From Ruminococcus sp. (GTDB lineage: Bacteria > Bacillota > Clostridia > Oscillospirales > Ruminococcaceae): a DNA stretch of 64,000 nt. Shown one piece after another: positions 41,271 to 50,004 of this stretch (the first letter of the stretch is position 1; each line of letters starts with the position of its first letter). The notes below the pieces were generated by a model. It worked only from the letters and a program-made list of their open reading frames with translations. It had not been told where the DNA came from and did not search any database. The translations under genes were made by a program, and so were the position numbers. Location of the stretch: positions 62,001 through 126,000 of the forward strand of contig JAFRXL010000030.1 of NCBI GenBank assembly GCA_017441505.1. The letters run 5' to 3'.

Positions 41271-42560
41271 TTACTTTATTGCCTGAAATGCCTTATCGAG
41301 TGCTGCAATAAGGTCATCAATGTGCTCTGTACCTATTGAGAGACGGATAGTTGTTGGCTTGATACCCTGCTCTGCAAGCTCTGCCTCTGTGAGCTGAGAA
41401 TGAGTTGTTGAAGCCGGATGAATAACAAGTGACTTAACATCTGCTACGTTTGCAAGAAGTGAGAATATATCAAGGTTATCAATGAACTTCTTAGCATCGT
41501 CCTCAGTACCCTTTACATCGAAAGTGAAGATACTGCCGCCGCCATTAGGGAAGTACTTCTTGTATACTTCATGACTTGATTCTGAGCTGAGTGAAGGATG
41601 ATGAACAGCTTCTACCTGTGGATGATTTGCAAGATATTCAACTATCTTCTTAGCATTTTCTGTATGACGCTCTACACGAAGTGAAAGTGTTTCAAGTCCC
41701 TGTAAGAAGATGAATGCGTGGAATGGCGAAAGAGTTGCACCTGTATCACGGAGAAGTATTGCTCTGATATATGTTACAAATGCTGCCGGACCAACTGCTG
41801 CGGAGAAGCTTACACCGTGGTAGCTTGGGTTTGGCTCTGATACCCATGGATATTTTCCGGACTTAGCCCAGTCATAGTTGCCGCTGTCTACGATAACGCC
41901 GCCTATTGCTGTTCCGTGACCGCCTATAAACTTGGTTGCTGAGTGTACAACAATGTCAGCACCGTACTCTATCGGACGTACAAGATATGGAGTTGCAAAA
42001 GTATTGTCAACTACGAGCGGAATATTGTGTGCGTGAGCTATCTTTGCTATCTTTTCAATATCGATAGCATTTGAATTCGGGTTACCTAAAGTCTCGATAT
42101 AAAGAGCCTTTGTATTCTCATCAATAGCAGCTTCAAAACCGCCCTCAACGTCAGGGTCGACAAACTTTGTGTTTATGCCGTAGAGTGGGAGTGTATGTGC
42201 GAGAAGATTGTAAGTGCCGCCGTAGATAGTCTTTGATGCTACGATGTTCTCACCAGCTTTAGCGAGTGCCTGAATAGTATATGTTATAGCAGCAGCTCCG
42301 GATGCTGTAGCGAGTGCAGCAACTCCGCCTTCAAGTGCAGCAATACGCTTCTCGAATACGTCCTGAGTTGAGTTTGTAAGTCTTCCGTAGATGTTGCCTG
42401 CATCCTTTAATCCGAAGCGGTCAGCAGCGTGCTGAGAATCGTGGAAAACATATGAAGTTGTAGCATATATCGGTACTGCTCTTGCATCTGTAGCAGGGTC
42501 AGCCTGTTCCTGTCCAACGTGGAGCTGAAGTGTCTCAAAATGTAATTTATTATTAGCCAT
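41271..42560 (-). CDS. metY: O-acetylhomoserine sulfhydrylase / aminocarboxypropyltransferase
   Basis: A 429-residue PLP enzyme of the Cys/Met metabolism family that makes homocysteine from O-acetylhomoserine and sulfide (or methionine from methanethiol). YATTSYVF near residue 32, [10 protein letters not shown] at 56-65, the [11 protein letters not shown] strand, and Lys210 in [11 protein letters not shown] match MetY rather than MetB or MetC. The start at 42560 lies after CAGGAGGAAATTATA. The longer frame from 42605 is the 3' part of the leader. The leader also holds a 25-codon upstream frame ending in Cys codons. Confidence 0.93.
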   Translation of the reverse strand: MANNKLHFETLQLHVGQEQADPATDARAVPIYATTSYVFHDSQHAADRFGLKDAGNIYGRLTNSTQDVFEKRIAALEGGVAALATASGAAAITYTIQALAKAGENIVASKTIYGGTYNLLAHTLPLYGINTKFVDPDVEGGFEAAIDENTKALYIETLGNPNSNAIDIEKIAKIAHAHNIPLVVDNTFATPYLVRPIEYGADIVVHSATKFIGGHGTAIGGVIVDSGNYDWAKSGKYPWVSEPNPSYHGVSFSAAVGPAAFVTYIRAILLRDTGATLSPFHAFIFLQGLETLSLRVERHTENAKKIVEYLANHPQVEAVHHPSLSSESSHEVYKKYFPNGGGSIFTFDVKGTEDDAKKFIDNLDIFSLLANVADVKSLVIHPASTTHSQLTEAELAEQGIKPTTIRLSIGTEHIDDLIAALDKAFQAIK

Positions 42561-42620
42561 TATAATTTCCTCCTGATAAACAAATATATATTGATCTATA
42601 TTCACGAACTTTATATTCTT

Positions 42621-42698
42621 TCAACATCGCTGAAATTTACACATTCGATCAGTTCCGTTCACAACAGAGCGGAGCTTATCAAGCGTATTTTTTATCAT
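42621..42698 (-). CDS. 25-residue upstream peptide in the metY leader
   Basis: A short frame starting ATG at 42698 with AAAGGAG (42715-42709) ten bases upstream and ending TGA at 42621. The peptide begins MIKNTLDKLRS and ends DRMCKFQRC, with a Met and two Cys, the last residue being Cys. It lies between the promoter at 42771-42742 and metY, whose start is 60 bases further on. Position and Cys/Met content suggest a peptide that senses charged tRNA(Cys) or sulfur supply by ribosome stalling. It is not recognised as a known leader, and no clear terminator follows, so the mechanism is open. Confidence 0.55.
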   Translation of the reverse strand: MIKNTLDKLRSVVNGTDRMCKFQRC

Positions 42699-42741
42699 TA
42701 TCTCACCGCTCCTTTCAGCAGTTTTCGTTTGGTATGTTTAT

Positions 42742-42771
42742 ATTATACATCGACTTAGTAGGTTTGTCCAA
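42742..42771 (-). promoter_or_regulatory. Promoter of the metY leader
   Basis: Minus-strand TTGGAC (42771-42766), 18-base spacer, TATAAT (42747-42742). It gives a leader of about 175 bases. Confidence 0.65.
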
Positions 42772-42848
42772 TCCTTATTTTGTATGGCTTGCTATAGATT
42801 TATCCTATAGCCATTCAACTGCCTTTTAAATTCAGACTATAATATGAT

Positions 42849-42976
42849 AAAAAGTCCGGCAAGCAAGGGGGAGCCCCCTCTGGCGGACCGCAGGTTATAT
42901 TTACGAGACTGTAATTTCAGGCTCGGTAACCATATTTTCCGCTAAGGGGAGCAGCCTAAACGCTGCCGGACTTTTA
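42849..42976. ncRNA. Structured element with long closing stem (candidate RNA or complex terminator)
   Basis: AAAGTCCGGCA near 42851 and TGCCGGACTTT near 42964 close a 120-base region with inner stems AGGGGG-ag-CCCCCT, GGTTA/TAACC enclosing CGAG/CTCG, and GCAGC/GCTGC. On the minus strand the closing stem is followed by TTTTTAT, making it the 3' end of the MATE transcript. On the plus strand a TATAAT at 42838-42843 precedes it. It matches no riboswitch consensus I know. Strand is unsure. Confidence 0.45.
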
Positions 42977-42995
42977 CAATAACATAAGATACATA

Positions 42996-44360
42996 TTATT
43001 TTACTATATGCGGTTTTTGCCGTATCTTTTTCAGCAGTACAAGGAACACTGCAAGCTCGATAAGAAATGTAGTCGACCACGATATAGCGTAAGAAAGATA
43101 CAGACACTTCAGCGTATGATATTCAGGCATCTTGAACACTGTATAAATCCACATTATTCTTAGTCCGCAGACACCTGCGATAGTGATTATCATAGGCAGT
43201 ACTGAATAGCCGAGACCTCGTATCAGACCGGTAGTAACATCCATAAGTCCGCAAAGGAAATATGGCACACAGATATAGGTAAGTCTTGTAATGCCTACAG
43301 CTACAGCCTCATCGTCACCCGGGATATATATCGACAAAAGCGGATGACCTGCAAGTCTTGCTATTCCGCCGAGTACAGCTCCGGTAATAAAAACGGATGA
43401 AAGGCATATGACCATTGTTTTCTTTATTCTGTCAAGCTTTCCTGCACCGTAATTCTGACCTGTAAAATTGATAGAAGTCTGACTGTATGCATTCATGGAC
43501 ATATATACAAAGCCCTCGATACTTCCGGCAGCTGCGTTTCCGGACATTACAACAGAGCCAAATGAGTTTACGGATGACTGTATTATTACATTGGATATTG
43601 CGAATAACGACCCCTGAACTCCGGCAGGGAAACCTATCTGGAATATTCTTTTCAGCTGACGGCTGTAAATACGCATTTTGCGAAGCTCTAACTTGCAGGC
43701 ATCGTCCCTGAGTATAAGAGCACGCATAACAAGAAATGCTGATACTACCTGTGAGATGGTTGTTGCAAGAGCAACTCCGGCTACATTCATTTTAAATACG
43801 ATAACGAAGATAAGGTTGAGTATAACATTGATAATTCCGGCTGATGTAAGAAAATAAAGCGGACTTTTGGTATCTCCGGCAGCACGGAGTATAGCTGCAC
43901 CGAAATTGTACAGCATACTTGCAGTTATACCTCCGAAATATATTCTCATGTATTTAGTTGAAAGACCTATTACATCGTCCGGAGTTCCCATGAGCGATAA
44001 AAAGGTCCTTGCACCAAACACACCGACAACGGTCAGGATAGCTCCGCTGACAAGTGCAGCCGGTATTGCAGTATGTACAGTCCTGCGTACATCCTCACTC
44101 TTTCCTGCACCAAGTCCGTGAGCGACGGTAACTCCGGCACCGACAGACAGTCCGATAAAAAGATTGATTATGAGATTGATGATAGCTCCCGTAGCTCCGA
44201 CAGCTGCCACGGAAACGCTTCCGCAATATCTTCCGACAACAACAAGGTCAGCTGTATTGAATAAGAGCTGTAAAATGCCGGTCAGAATTATCGGTATTGT
44301 ATAGAAGATTATGTTTTTCAGAAGAGGTCCCTGCGTCAGGTCTTTTGCATTATTTGCCAT
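42996..44360 (-). CDS. MATE family efflux transporter
   Basis: A 454-residue MATE (NorM/DinF-type) transporter with about twelve membrane segments in two MatE halves. LLFNTADLVVVGRYCGSVSV near residue 30, AAGDTKSPLYFL near residue 160, and GFPAGVQGSLFAISNVIIQS in the second half are typical. It exports cationic drugs or metabolites in exchange for Na+ or H+. The start at 44360 follows AGGAG; the ATG at 44378 lies before that site. A leader with a terminator and a consensus promoter suggest conditional expression. Confidence 0.92.
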   Translation of the reverse strand: MANNAKDLTQGPLLKNIIFYTIPIILTGILQLLFNTADLVVVGRYCGSVSVAAVGATGAIINLIINLFIGLSVGAGVTVAHGLGAGKSEDVRRTVHTAIPAALVSGAILTVVGVFGARTFLSLMGTPDDVIGLSTKYMRIYFGGITASMLYNFGAAILRAAGDTKSPLYFLTSAGIINVILNLIFVIVFKMNVAGVALATTISQVVSAFLVMRALILRDDACKLELRKMRIYSRQLKRIFQIGFPAGVQGSLFAISNVIIQSSVNSFGSVVMSGNAAAGSIEGFVYMSMNAYSQTSINFTGQNYGAGKLDRIKKTMVICLSSVFITGAVLGGIARLAGHPLLSIYIPGDDEAVAVGITRLTYICVPYFLCGLMDVTTGLIRGLGYSVLPMIITIAGVCGLRIMWIYTVFKMPEYHTLKCLYLSYAISWSTTFLIELAVFLVLLKKIRQKPHIVK

Positions 44361-44403
44361 AAAATTACTCCTGTTCATTTAAAGTTTGTCTTTTTATTCT
44401 GAC

Positions 44404-44517
44404 AAAACAAAAACTCCCCGAAAACTTTTGTTTCCTGGGAGATAACCGTCTATGATTTACGAAATTAATTACAATATAGTTAGCGTTATTTCAATAGATC
44501 CTGATACGATCATAAAC
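44404..44517 (-). promoter_or_regulatory. MATE leader with closing stem and intrinsic terminator (attenuator/riboswitch candidate)
   Basis: On the minus strand the leader first forms GTTTATGAT (44517-44509) with ATCATAGAC (44456-44448), a 9-bp closing stem around about 52 bases that include AGGATC, GAAAT/ATTTC and CGCTAAC. A 12-bp terminator stem follows, CTCCCAGGAAAC/GTTTTCGGGGAG (44441-44414), with TTTTTGTTTTG. The terminator stands before the MATE ribosome binding site, so read-through must be controlled. I recognise no known aptamer family. Confidence 0.6.
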
Positions 44518-44531
44518 TTTCCTTCCAACTA

Positions 44532-44560
44532 ATTATATCATATGTATATGTGATTGTCAA
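44532..44560 (-). promoter_or_regulatory. MATE promoter with near-palindrome between -35 and -10
   Basis: Minus-strand TTGACA (44560-44555), 17-base spacer, TATAAT (44537-44532). The spacer and -10 edge read ATCAcATaTAcATaTGAT, a palindrome in 14 of 18 positions, a likely repressor site. Confidence 0.7.
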
Positions 44561-44712
44561 TAGAAAAATGTGCATATGACACGGCGGAAAAAACAGGTGT
44601 TTTGAAGTGATTATGTAAATTAAATGCAAATTTTATGGAGTATGTGTTTACATGGATGATAAAATATGTTATTATAATAAGGTGCTTAATGCAAAAAAAG
44701 GAGATGATGAAT

Positions 44713-45126
44713 ATGAGATTAGACGGCTTTGGATTAATGGTAAAGGATATGGGAAAAATGATAAGATTTTACAGGGACGTGCTTGGATTCGAGATAAAAG
44801 AAGCTGAGGATACCAACAACGTCTATCTTGTTAAGGACGGTACATTGTTCCTCCTTTACGGACGAAATGACCTTGAAAAAATGACATCAAATAAATTTGA
44901 ATATACAAAGCAGATAAACGGACATTTTGAGATAGCATTATATGTCGACACTTTTGAAGAAGTCGACAAGGAATATGAGAGAGTATTGCAGGAAGGTGCA
45001 GTTTCTGTGATGCCGCCTACTACAGAGCCTTGGGGACAGAGAACCTGCTATATCGCTGATCCGGAGGGTAACTTAGTAGAGATCGGTTCATTCAACAGAC
45101 CGTTTGAAAACAGAGCGGCTGAATGA
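44713..45126 (+). CDS. VOC family (glyoxalase/bleomycin-resistance fold) protein
   Basis: A 137-residue vicinal-oxygen-chelate protein: MVKDMGKMIRFYRDVLGFEI at the N terminus and CYIADPEGNLVEIGSF at the C terminus. The family includes glyoxalases, ring-opening dioxygenases and drug-binding proteins. The C-terminal Glu ligand is present; a specific reaction cannot be assigned. Three closely spaced ATGs exist (44704, 44707, 44713). I choose 44713 for the nine-base spacing from AAAAGGAG. It is divergent from the MATE gene. Confidence 0.82.
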   Translation: MRLDGFGLMVKDMGKMIRFYRDVLGFEIKEAEDTNNVYLVKDGTLFLLYGRNDLEKMTSNKFEYTKQINGHFEIALYVDTFEEVDKEYERVLQEGAVSVMPPTTEPWGQRTCYIADPEGNLVEIGSFNRPFENRAAE

Positions 45127-45144
45127 CGATCAGCGGAGGTAAAA

Positions 45145-46104
45145 ATGGCTAAGAATAAATTTAAGGGACTTGCAGTGGTCGAGGCACTGATAATCATGGC
45201 TCTTTCCGGAGAACTTGCGTGGCAGGTCTTTCTGAAGGACAGATTCGGTAAAGATCCCGAAGCGGTAACTGCAAGTACAGATGTTTCCGATGATCCGCAG
45301 GTAAGAACTCGTGCGGTAATAGAAAAAGAAGAGAGTATATATCAGCTTGACGGAAAAAAGATACTTATGAACGACAGTACATACGGCGAAATATTCTGGC
45401 CTGTATTCTCGGACGTTCCGGCTTGCAAGCTCGATATGGAGTCAATTGTGACCAGAAACGGCTATTCATTTTACCGTGAGGGCGGAAAAGTAACATCTAT
45501 CGCAGGTGTTGACGTATCAGACTATCAGGGTGAGATAGATTGGAAAAAAGTCAAAGAGTCCGGCATAGATTTTGCTATGATAAGAATAGGCTACAGAACA
45601 TACGGCGGCGGAGATATAACTCTTGATGAAAATTTCCGGAAGAACCTCAAAGCGGCAGACGAAGCCGGTTTAAAGGTCGGAGTTTATTTCTTCTCACAGG
45701 CACTTAATGAAAAAGAAGCTATCGAAGAAGCCGATAAGGTGATCGACGCTATATCGGGTTACAATATAACATATCCTGTTGTATACGACTGGGAGCTTAT
45801 TTACGGTGATAATGCACGTACAGACAAGATAACTGTTGAAGATCTTGCAGACAGCTGTATAGCTTTTTGTGAAAGGGTAAAATCAGCTGGGTACAAGCCT
45901 ATGATATACCAGAACAAGAGCACAGCGATGTTCAAGCTCGACCTTCCACGGCTTAAAGAATATGATTTCTGGCTTGCGGAATATGGCAAAAAACCTACAT
46001 ATTACTATAATTATCAGATGTGGCAGTATTCATCCACCGGAACAGTGCCCGGCATCAACGGTGAAGTTGACCTCAATATAAGTTTCAAGGACTATAGTAA
46101 GTAA
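45145..46104 (+). CDS. Membrane-anchored GH25 lysozyme-like protein
   Basis: A 319-residue protein. Residues 7-29 form an uncleaved signal/anchor. Residues about 120-315 are a GH25 muramidase domain: GVDVSDYQGEIDWKKVK with the first Asp, FAMIRIGYRTYG, and the catalytic acidic pair Asp215-x-Glu217 in VYDWELIYG; the end is QMWQYSSTGTVPGINGEVDLN. It would cleave the peptidoglycan glycan strand at the outer face. It starts 18 bases after the VOC gene with GGAGG, so they are likely co-transcribed. Confidence 0.93.
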   Translation: MAKNKFKGLAVVEALIIMALSGELAWQVFLKDRFGKDPEAVTASTDVSDDPQVRTRAVIEKEESIYQLDGKKILMNDSTYGEIFWPVFSDVPACKLDMESIVTRNGYSFYREGGKVTSIAGVDVSDYQGEIDWKKVKESGIDFAMIRIGYRTYGGGDITLDENFRKNLKAADEAGLKVGVYFFSQALNEKEAIEEADKVIDAISGYNITYPVVYDWELIYGDNARTDKITVEDLADSCIAFCERVKSAGYKPMIYQNKSTAMFKLDLPRLKEYDFWLAEYGKKPTYYYNYQMWQYSSTGTVPGINGEVDLNISFKDYSK

Positions 46105-46105
46105 C

Positions 46106-46152
46106 AAGAAGTCTGAAAGCAGTTTTTAGCTGTTTTCAGACTTCTTGTTTTA
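46106..46152 (+). terminator. Terminator of the VOC-GH25 operon
   Basis: AAGAAGTCTGAAA (46106-46118) pairs with TTTCAGACTTCTT (46134-46146), followed by GTTTT. Confidence 0.88.
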
Positions 46153-46231
46153 TTACGGCAGAGATTTTAGTCCGCCGATTTTATTCACATTGTTTTCACC
46201 TATGAATATTATATATCAGGAGGTAAACGAA

Positions 46232-46585
46232 ATGGATAAAGATATTATCATCACTTCAGCAATAATGCTGACCATAACCGGTATCGAGCTATTCTGCATA
46301 TTCTGCTGTTCAAAAATCAGACCAGTCCACCCTATCGTAACGGCAGTCATACCAATATCCGCTAAAGACCCCGATATACTACAGAAGCTGGACGATCTCT
46401 CCCGCTTTTTCGGCAGTTCATCCGACACCATAGACCGTGTTTTGCTCGTAAATATCGACGCCGGAGAGCAGTACATAAAATTCTGCAATAAGTTCTGCGA
46501 TAATTTTAATTACGCAGAATTTATTTCCATTGAAGAAATGCCAAAAAAATTGTCTGAAATATTTGCAATTCAGATAAAAACATAG
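46232..46585 (+). CDS. Small hypothetical membrane-linked protein
   Basis: A 117-residue protein I do not recognise. One hydrophobic segment (ITSAIMLTITGIELFCIFCC) lies at residues 5-25, with the rest cytosolic-like and rich in alternating hydrophobic and charged residues. Start ATG follows CAGGAGGTAAACGAA. Its 3' end carries the promoter of recD2. Confidence 0.65.
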   Translation: MDKDIIITSAIMLTITGIELFCIFCCSKIRPVHPIVTAVIPISAKDPDILQKLDDLSRFFGSSSDTIDRVLLVNIDAGEQYIKFCNKFCDNFNYAEFISIEEMPKKLSEIFAIQIKT

Positions 46586-46591
46586 TATAAT
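46563..46591 (+). promoter_or_regulatory. Promoter of recD2
   Basis: TTGCAA (46563-46568), 17-base spacer, TATAAT (46586-46591), overlapping the end of the preceding gene. Confidence 0.68.
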
Positions 46592-46635
46592 ATAAGATGT
46601 GTATTTATGCGGTCATCGCTCAGGAGGTGAGGATA

Positions 46636-48954
46636 TTGGAAGACAAACTGCTTCACATAGAAGGTACTGTTGAGAACGTTCTGTTCAAGAATACTGATAA
46701 CGGCTATGCCGTTGTTGACCTTGATGCAGGCGGAGAGCTTATTACTGCCGTTGGCGAGCTTGGTGATGTCGAGGAGGGCGAAGGTCTTATCCTTGAGGGC
46801 AACTATACTACCCACCAGAGATTCGGCACTCAGTTCAGGTCTGTCTACTGTGAAAGGAAGCTTCCCGACACAGTTGCAAATATCGAAAAATATCTTGCTT
46901 CCGGTGCGATAAAGGGTATCGGACCCGGTCTTGCCAAAAAGATAATCTCAGTTTTCGGTGAAAAAACTCTCGACATTATGGAGAACGAACCTTTCAGACT
47001 GTGCGAGATAAAAGGCATATCCAAAGCCAAATGTGAGGAGATAGCTGTTGAAGCTCAGAAGCTTTTCTCACTCAGATGCATAATGTCTTTCCTGTCTCAG
47101 TACGACATCAGGTCGTACTATGCAATGAATACATACAAAAAATTTGGCACGGATTCTATGGAGCTGCTCAAAAACAATCCATACATCCTGTGCGGAGAAA
47201 ATATTGAACTTGATTTTGAAAAGGCTGATTCTATCGCAGTCGATATGCATTTTGAAAAGAATTCCGAAAAAAGGATAATTGCCGGAACTCAGTACATCCT
47301 CAAAGCAAATGCATCCGCAGGACACAGCTGTCTTCCGCTTTCTATCCTATGCGAAAAAGCTCAGAAATTCCTTGATATTTCCGAATCGGACTTCTATTCT
47401 GCCTACAACGAAGCTCTCGATGATGACGAGCTGTTTGAATACTGGAAGAAAAATCGTGAATACGTTTATCTGCCAGACTATTTCTACGCCGAGAGCTTTA
47501 TTGCCGACAGAATAAATATACTCCGTGCATTTACTTCTCCGGAAGATTTCAATTATGACACTCTCATCTCTATCGAGGAAGAAGAGCATAATATAAAATA
47601 TGAATCACTTCAGAAAAAAGCTATAACTATGGCGGTCTCACGAGGACTGATGATACTCACCGGAGGTCCGGGTACCGGTAAGACCACTACCCTTAATGCG
47701 ATAATCTCCATTTTTGAGAAAAAAGGCAGCCGTGTGATGCTCGCTGCTCCTACAGGAAGAGCCGCTAAGCGAATGTCTGACCTCACAGGCAATGAGGCTA
47801 AAACTATTCACCGCCTTCTTGAAGTAGTCTACGACAGCGGCGGTAAGCTTACATTCGCCCATAACGAAAATAATCCTCTGGACTGCGATGTGCTCGTTAT
47901 AGATGAGATGTCAATGGTCGATGTGATACTCTTTGAGAAATTACTGCGTGCCGTAAGACTTGGATGCAAACTCATAATGGTCGGCGACAGCGACCAGCTT
48001 CCCTCAGTAGGTGCAGGAAATCTGCTCGCTGACCTTATATCCTGCGGAAAAATACCCGTTATCGCTCTTAAAGAGATATTCCGTCAGGCTCAGAAAAGCT
48101 GCATCGTTACCAACGCTCACCTCATTGTTTCAGGTGAATACCCCGACCTCTCCAGAAAAGACAGCGACTTCTTTTTCTTCAAAAGAAGCGACCCATATAT
48201 TGTTGCCGGTCTTGTGTCTGATCTTGCAGTCACACGCCTGCCAAATGCCTATAAGATCGACCCTGTAAATGATATACAGATACTCTGCCCCTCCAAAAAA
48301 GGTGCATTGGGTACGGTCGAGCTTAACAGACTGCTTCAGGAGAAGCTGAATCCTCCGGCAAAAAATAAAAGCGAGCACAAAGGTTACCTCTATATCTTCC
48401 GTGAGGGCGACAAGGTCATGCAGACCAAAAATAATTACGATATTATCTGGCGTAAAAATGACGAACAGGGTACCGGCGTTTTCAACGGTGATATAGGTCG
48501 TATTCTTTCCGTGAATAACCTCGACAGAATAGCAACTGTTGATTTTGACGGACGTGTTTCTGCTTACACCTTCGATCAGCTTACTCAGCTTGAACTTGCT
48601 TATGCAGTTACAGTACATAAAAGTCAGGGATGTGAATTCGATTACGTCATTATGCCGCTTATGGGCGGATTCAATAAACTCGCATACAGAAGTCTGCTGT
48701 ATACTGCCGTTACGAGAGCTAAACAAATGCTCATCATCATAGGCAAAGAAGACGAAATATATAAAATGGTGGACAACAACCGAGGCTCCAAAAGATATAC
48801 CTGCCTGAAAGAAATGATAGACAACTCTGAAAATACTGATTCATCCGACAGCGAAGAACTGCCTTTTGATATGAGCGAATGCGAAAACAGCGGCGAGTCT
48901 ATTCTTGAAGTGCTGGAAACTATCAGCTCGGGAAAGCAACAAGAACAATTATAA
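46636..48954 (+). CDS. recD2: ATP-dependent RecD2-type DNA helicase
   Basis: A 772-residue SF1 helicase of the RecD2/TraA-like group, a 5'-3' helicase used in repair and fork handling in bacteria without RecBCD. The N-terminal OB-like region and helix-hairpin-helix motifs (IKGIGPGLAKKII, CEIKGISKAKCEEI) precede the motor. Walker A is LTGGPGTGKTTT near residue 343, motif II is VIDEMSMVD, motif III LIMVGDSDQLPSVGAGN, and the end is AYAVTVHKSQGCEFDYVI and LYTAVTRAK. It starts at TTG after AGGAGGTGAGG. mreB follows after 15 bases. Confidence 0.93.
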   Translation: MEDKLLHIEGTVENVLFKNTDNGYAVVDLDAGGELITAVGELGDVEEGEGLILEGNYTTHQRFGTQFRSVYCERKLPDTVANIEKYLASGAIKGIGPGLAKKIISVFGEKTLDIMENEPFRLCEIKGISKAKCEEIAVEAQKLFSLRCIMSFLSQYDIRSYYAMNTYKKFGTDSMELLKNNPYILCGENIELDFEKADSIAVDMHFEKNSEKRIIAGTQYILKANASAGHSCLPLSILCEKAQKFLDISESDFYSAYNEALDDDELFEYWKKNREYVYLPDYFYAESFIADRINILRAFTSPEDFNYDTLISIEEEEHNIKYESLQKKAITMAVSRGLMILTGGPGTGKTTTLNAIISIFEKKGSRVMLAAPTGRAAKRMSDLTGNEAKTIHRLLEVVYDSGGKLTFAHNENNPLDCDVLVIDEMSMVDVILFEKLLRAVRLGCKLIMVGDSDQLPSVGAGNLLADLISCGKIPVIALKEIFRQAQKSCIVTNAHLIVSGEYPDLSRKDSDFFFFKRSDPYIVAGLVSDLAVTRLPNAYKIDPVNDIQILCPSKKGALGTVELNRLLQEKLNPPAKNKSEHKGYLYIFREGDKVMQTKNNYDIIWRKNDEQGTGVFNGDIGRILSVNNLDRIATVDFDGRVSAYTFDQLTQLELAYAVTVHKSQGCEFDYVIMPLMGGFNKLAYRSLLYTAVTRAKQMLIIIGKEDEIYKMVDNNRGSKRYTCLKEMIDNSENTDSSDSEELPFDMSECENSGESILEVLETISSGKQQEQL

Positions 48955-48969
48955 AGGAAGGATAATAAA

Positions 48970-49989
48970 ATGGCTAATACAGACATCGGTATCGATTTAG
49001 GTACCTCTAATATCGTTATGACTATGGGAAACAAAGGAGTCGTACTTAGCGAGCCTTCTGTTATCGCATATAATACAAGAACTGAAAGAGTCCTTGCTGT
49101 AGGTAAAGAAGCCTACGAAATGATAGGACGCAATCCGGATTATATAGCCGTAGCCCGTCCGATAAGCTCGGGAGTTATTTCCGATGACGACCTCGCTCAT
49201 AGTATGATACGTGAGTTCATACTAAAAATAACAGGTCATCAGCTTATAAAGCCACGTATAATCATATGCGTACCTTCATTCATAACAGACATCGAAAGCC
49301 GTGCTGTAGTTGACGCTGCAAAGAGTGCCGGTTCAAGACAGGTCTACCTCATACAGGAGCCTATCGCTGCTATGATAGGTGCAGGTGTAAACATCACTAA
49401 AGCTAAGGGACACCTTATTGTTGATATCGGCGGCGGTACTACCGACGTTGCTATAGTCTCAATGAACGGTGTTGTAACTTCTCATACTATAAAGACTGCC
49501 GGAAACTCTATCGACCGTTCTATCATAAAGTATATGCAGAATAAGTACAAGCTCCTTATCGGCGAACGTACTGCTGAAAATGCAAAAATGGAGCTCTGCA
49601 ATCTCTATGACCCTAACGACGAGATAACATATATCGTTAAAGGAAGAAGCCTGCTGAAAGGACTTCCTGCACAGGTGCTTCTCAGCGAAACCGAACTCTT
49701 CGAGGCTATAGAGGACGATACATTCGCTATAATGGAAGCTATAAGAAAAGTCCTTGAAGATGCTCCGCCTGAGCTTGTAGGTGATATTTACGACAATGGT
49801 CTTTTAATGACCGGAGGTGGAGCTCTGCTCGGCGGACTTCCTCAGCTCATAAAGAGAACCCTTGGTATCAACTGCAATATCGCTAAAGACTCGATAAACT
49901 GCGTAGCTAAGGGTACCGGTATGGCATTCGGCAAGATGACTACTCTGCTCGACGGCTTTGAAGCTGCAACTGTTTACAAGTACAGATAA
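48970..49989 (+). CDS. mreB: MreB-family actin-like rod-shape protein
   Basis: A 339-residue actin homologue that organises lateral wall synthesis. Phosphate 1 is DIGIDLGTSNIVMT (5-18), phosphate 2 is VDIGGGTTDVAIVS, and the adenosine motif is LLMTGGGALLGGLP. It lacks mreC and mreD beside it and sits in one operon with recD2, so it may be an Mbl/MreBH-like paralogue, as several Firmicutes carry more than one. The next gene begins 15 bases later. Confidence 0.92.
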   Translation: MANTDIGIDLGTSNIVMTMGNKGVVLSEPSVIAYNTRTERVLAVGKEAYEMIGRNPDYIAVARPISSGVISDDDLAHSMIREFILKITGHQLIKPRIIICVPSFITDIESRAVVDAAKSAGSRQVYLIQEPIAAMIGAGVNITKAKGHLIVDIGGGTTDVAIVSMNGVVTSHTIKTAGNSIDRSIIKYMQNKYKLLIGERTAENAKMELCNLYDPNDEITYIVKGRSLLKGLPAQVLLSETELFEAIEDDTFAIMEAIRKVLEDAPPELVGDIYDNGLLMTGGGALLGGLPQLIKRTLGINCNIAKDSINCVAKGTGMAFGKMTTLLDGFEAATVYKYR

Positions 49990-50004
49990 GCCTGAGGTGA
50001 CCGT

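Noticed and set aside
42561..42740. SAM riboswitch (S-box) or T-box before metY
   Set aside because: Neither the S-box core nor the T-box AGGGTGGNACCGCG element is present; only the short upstream peptide is seen.
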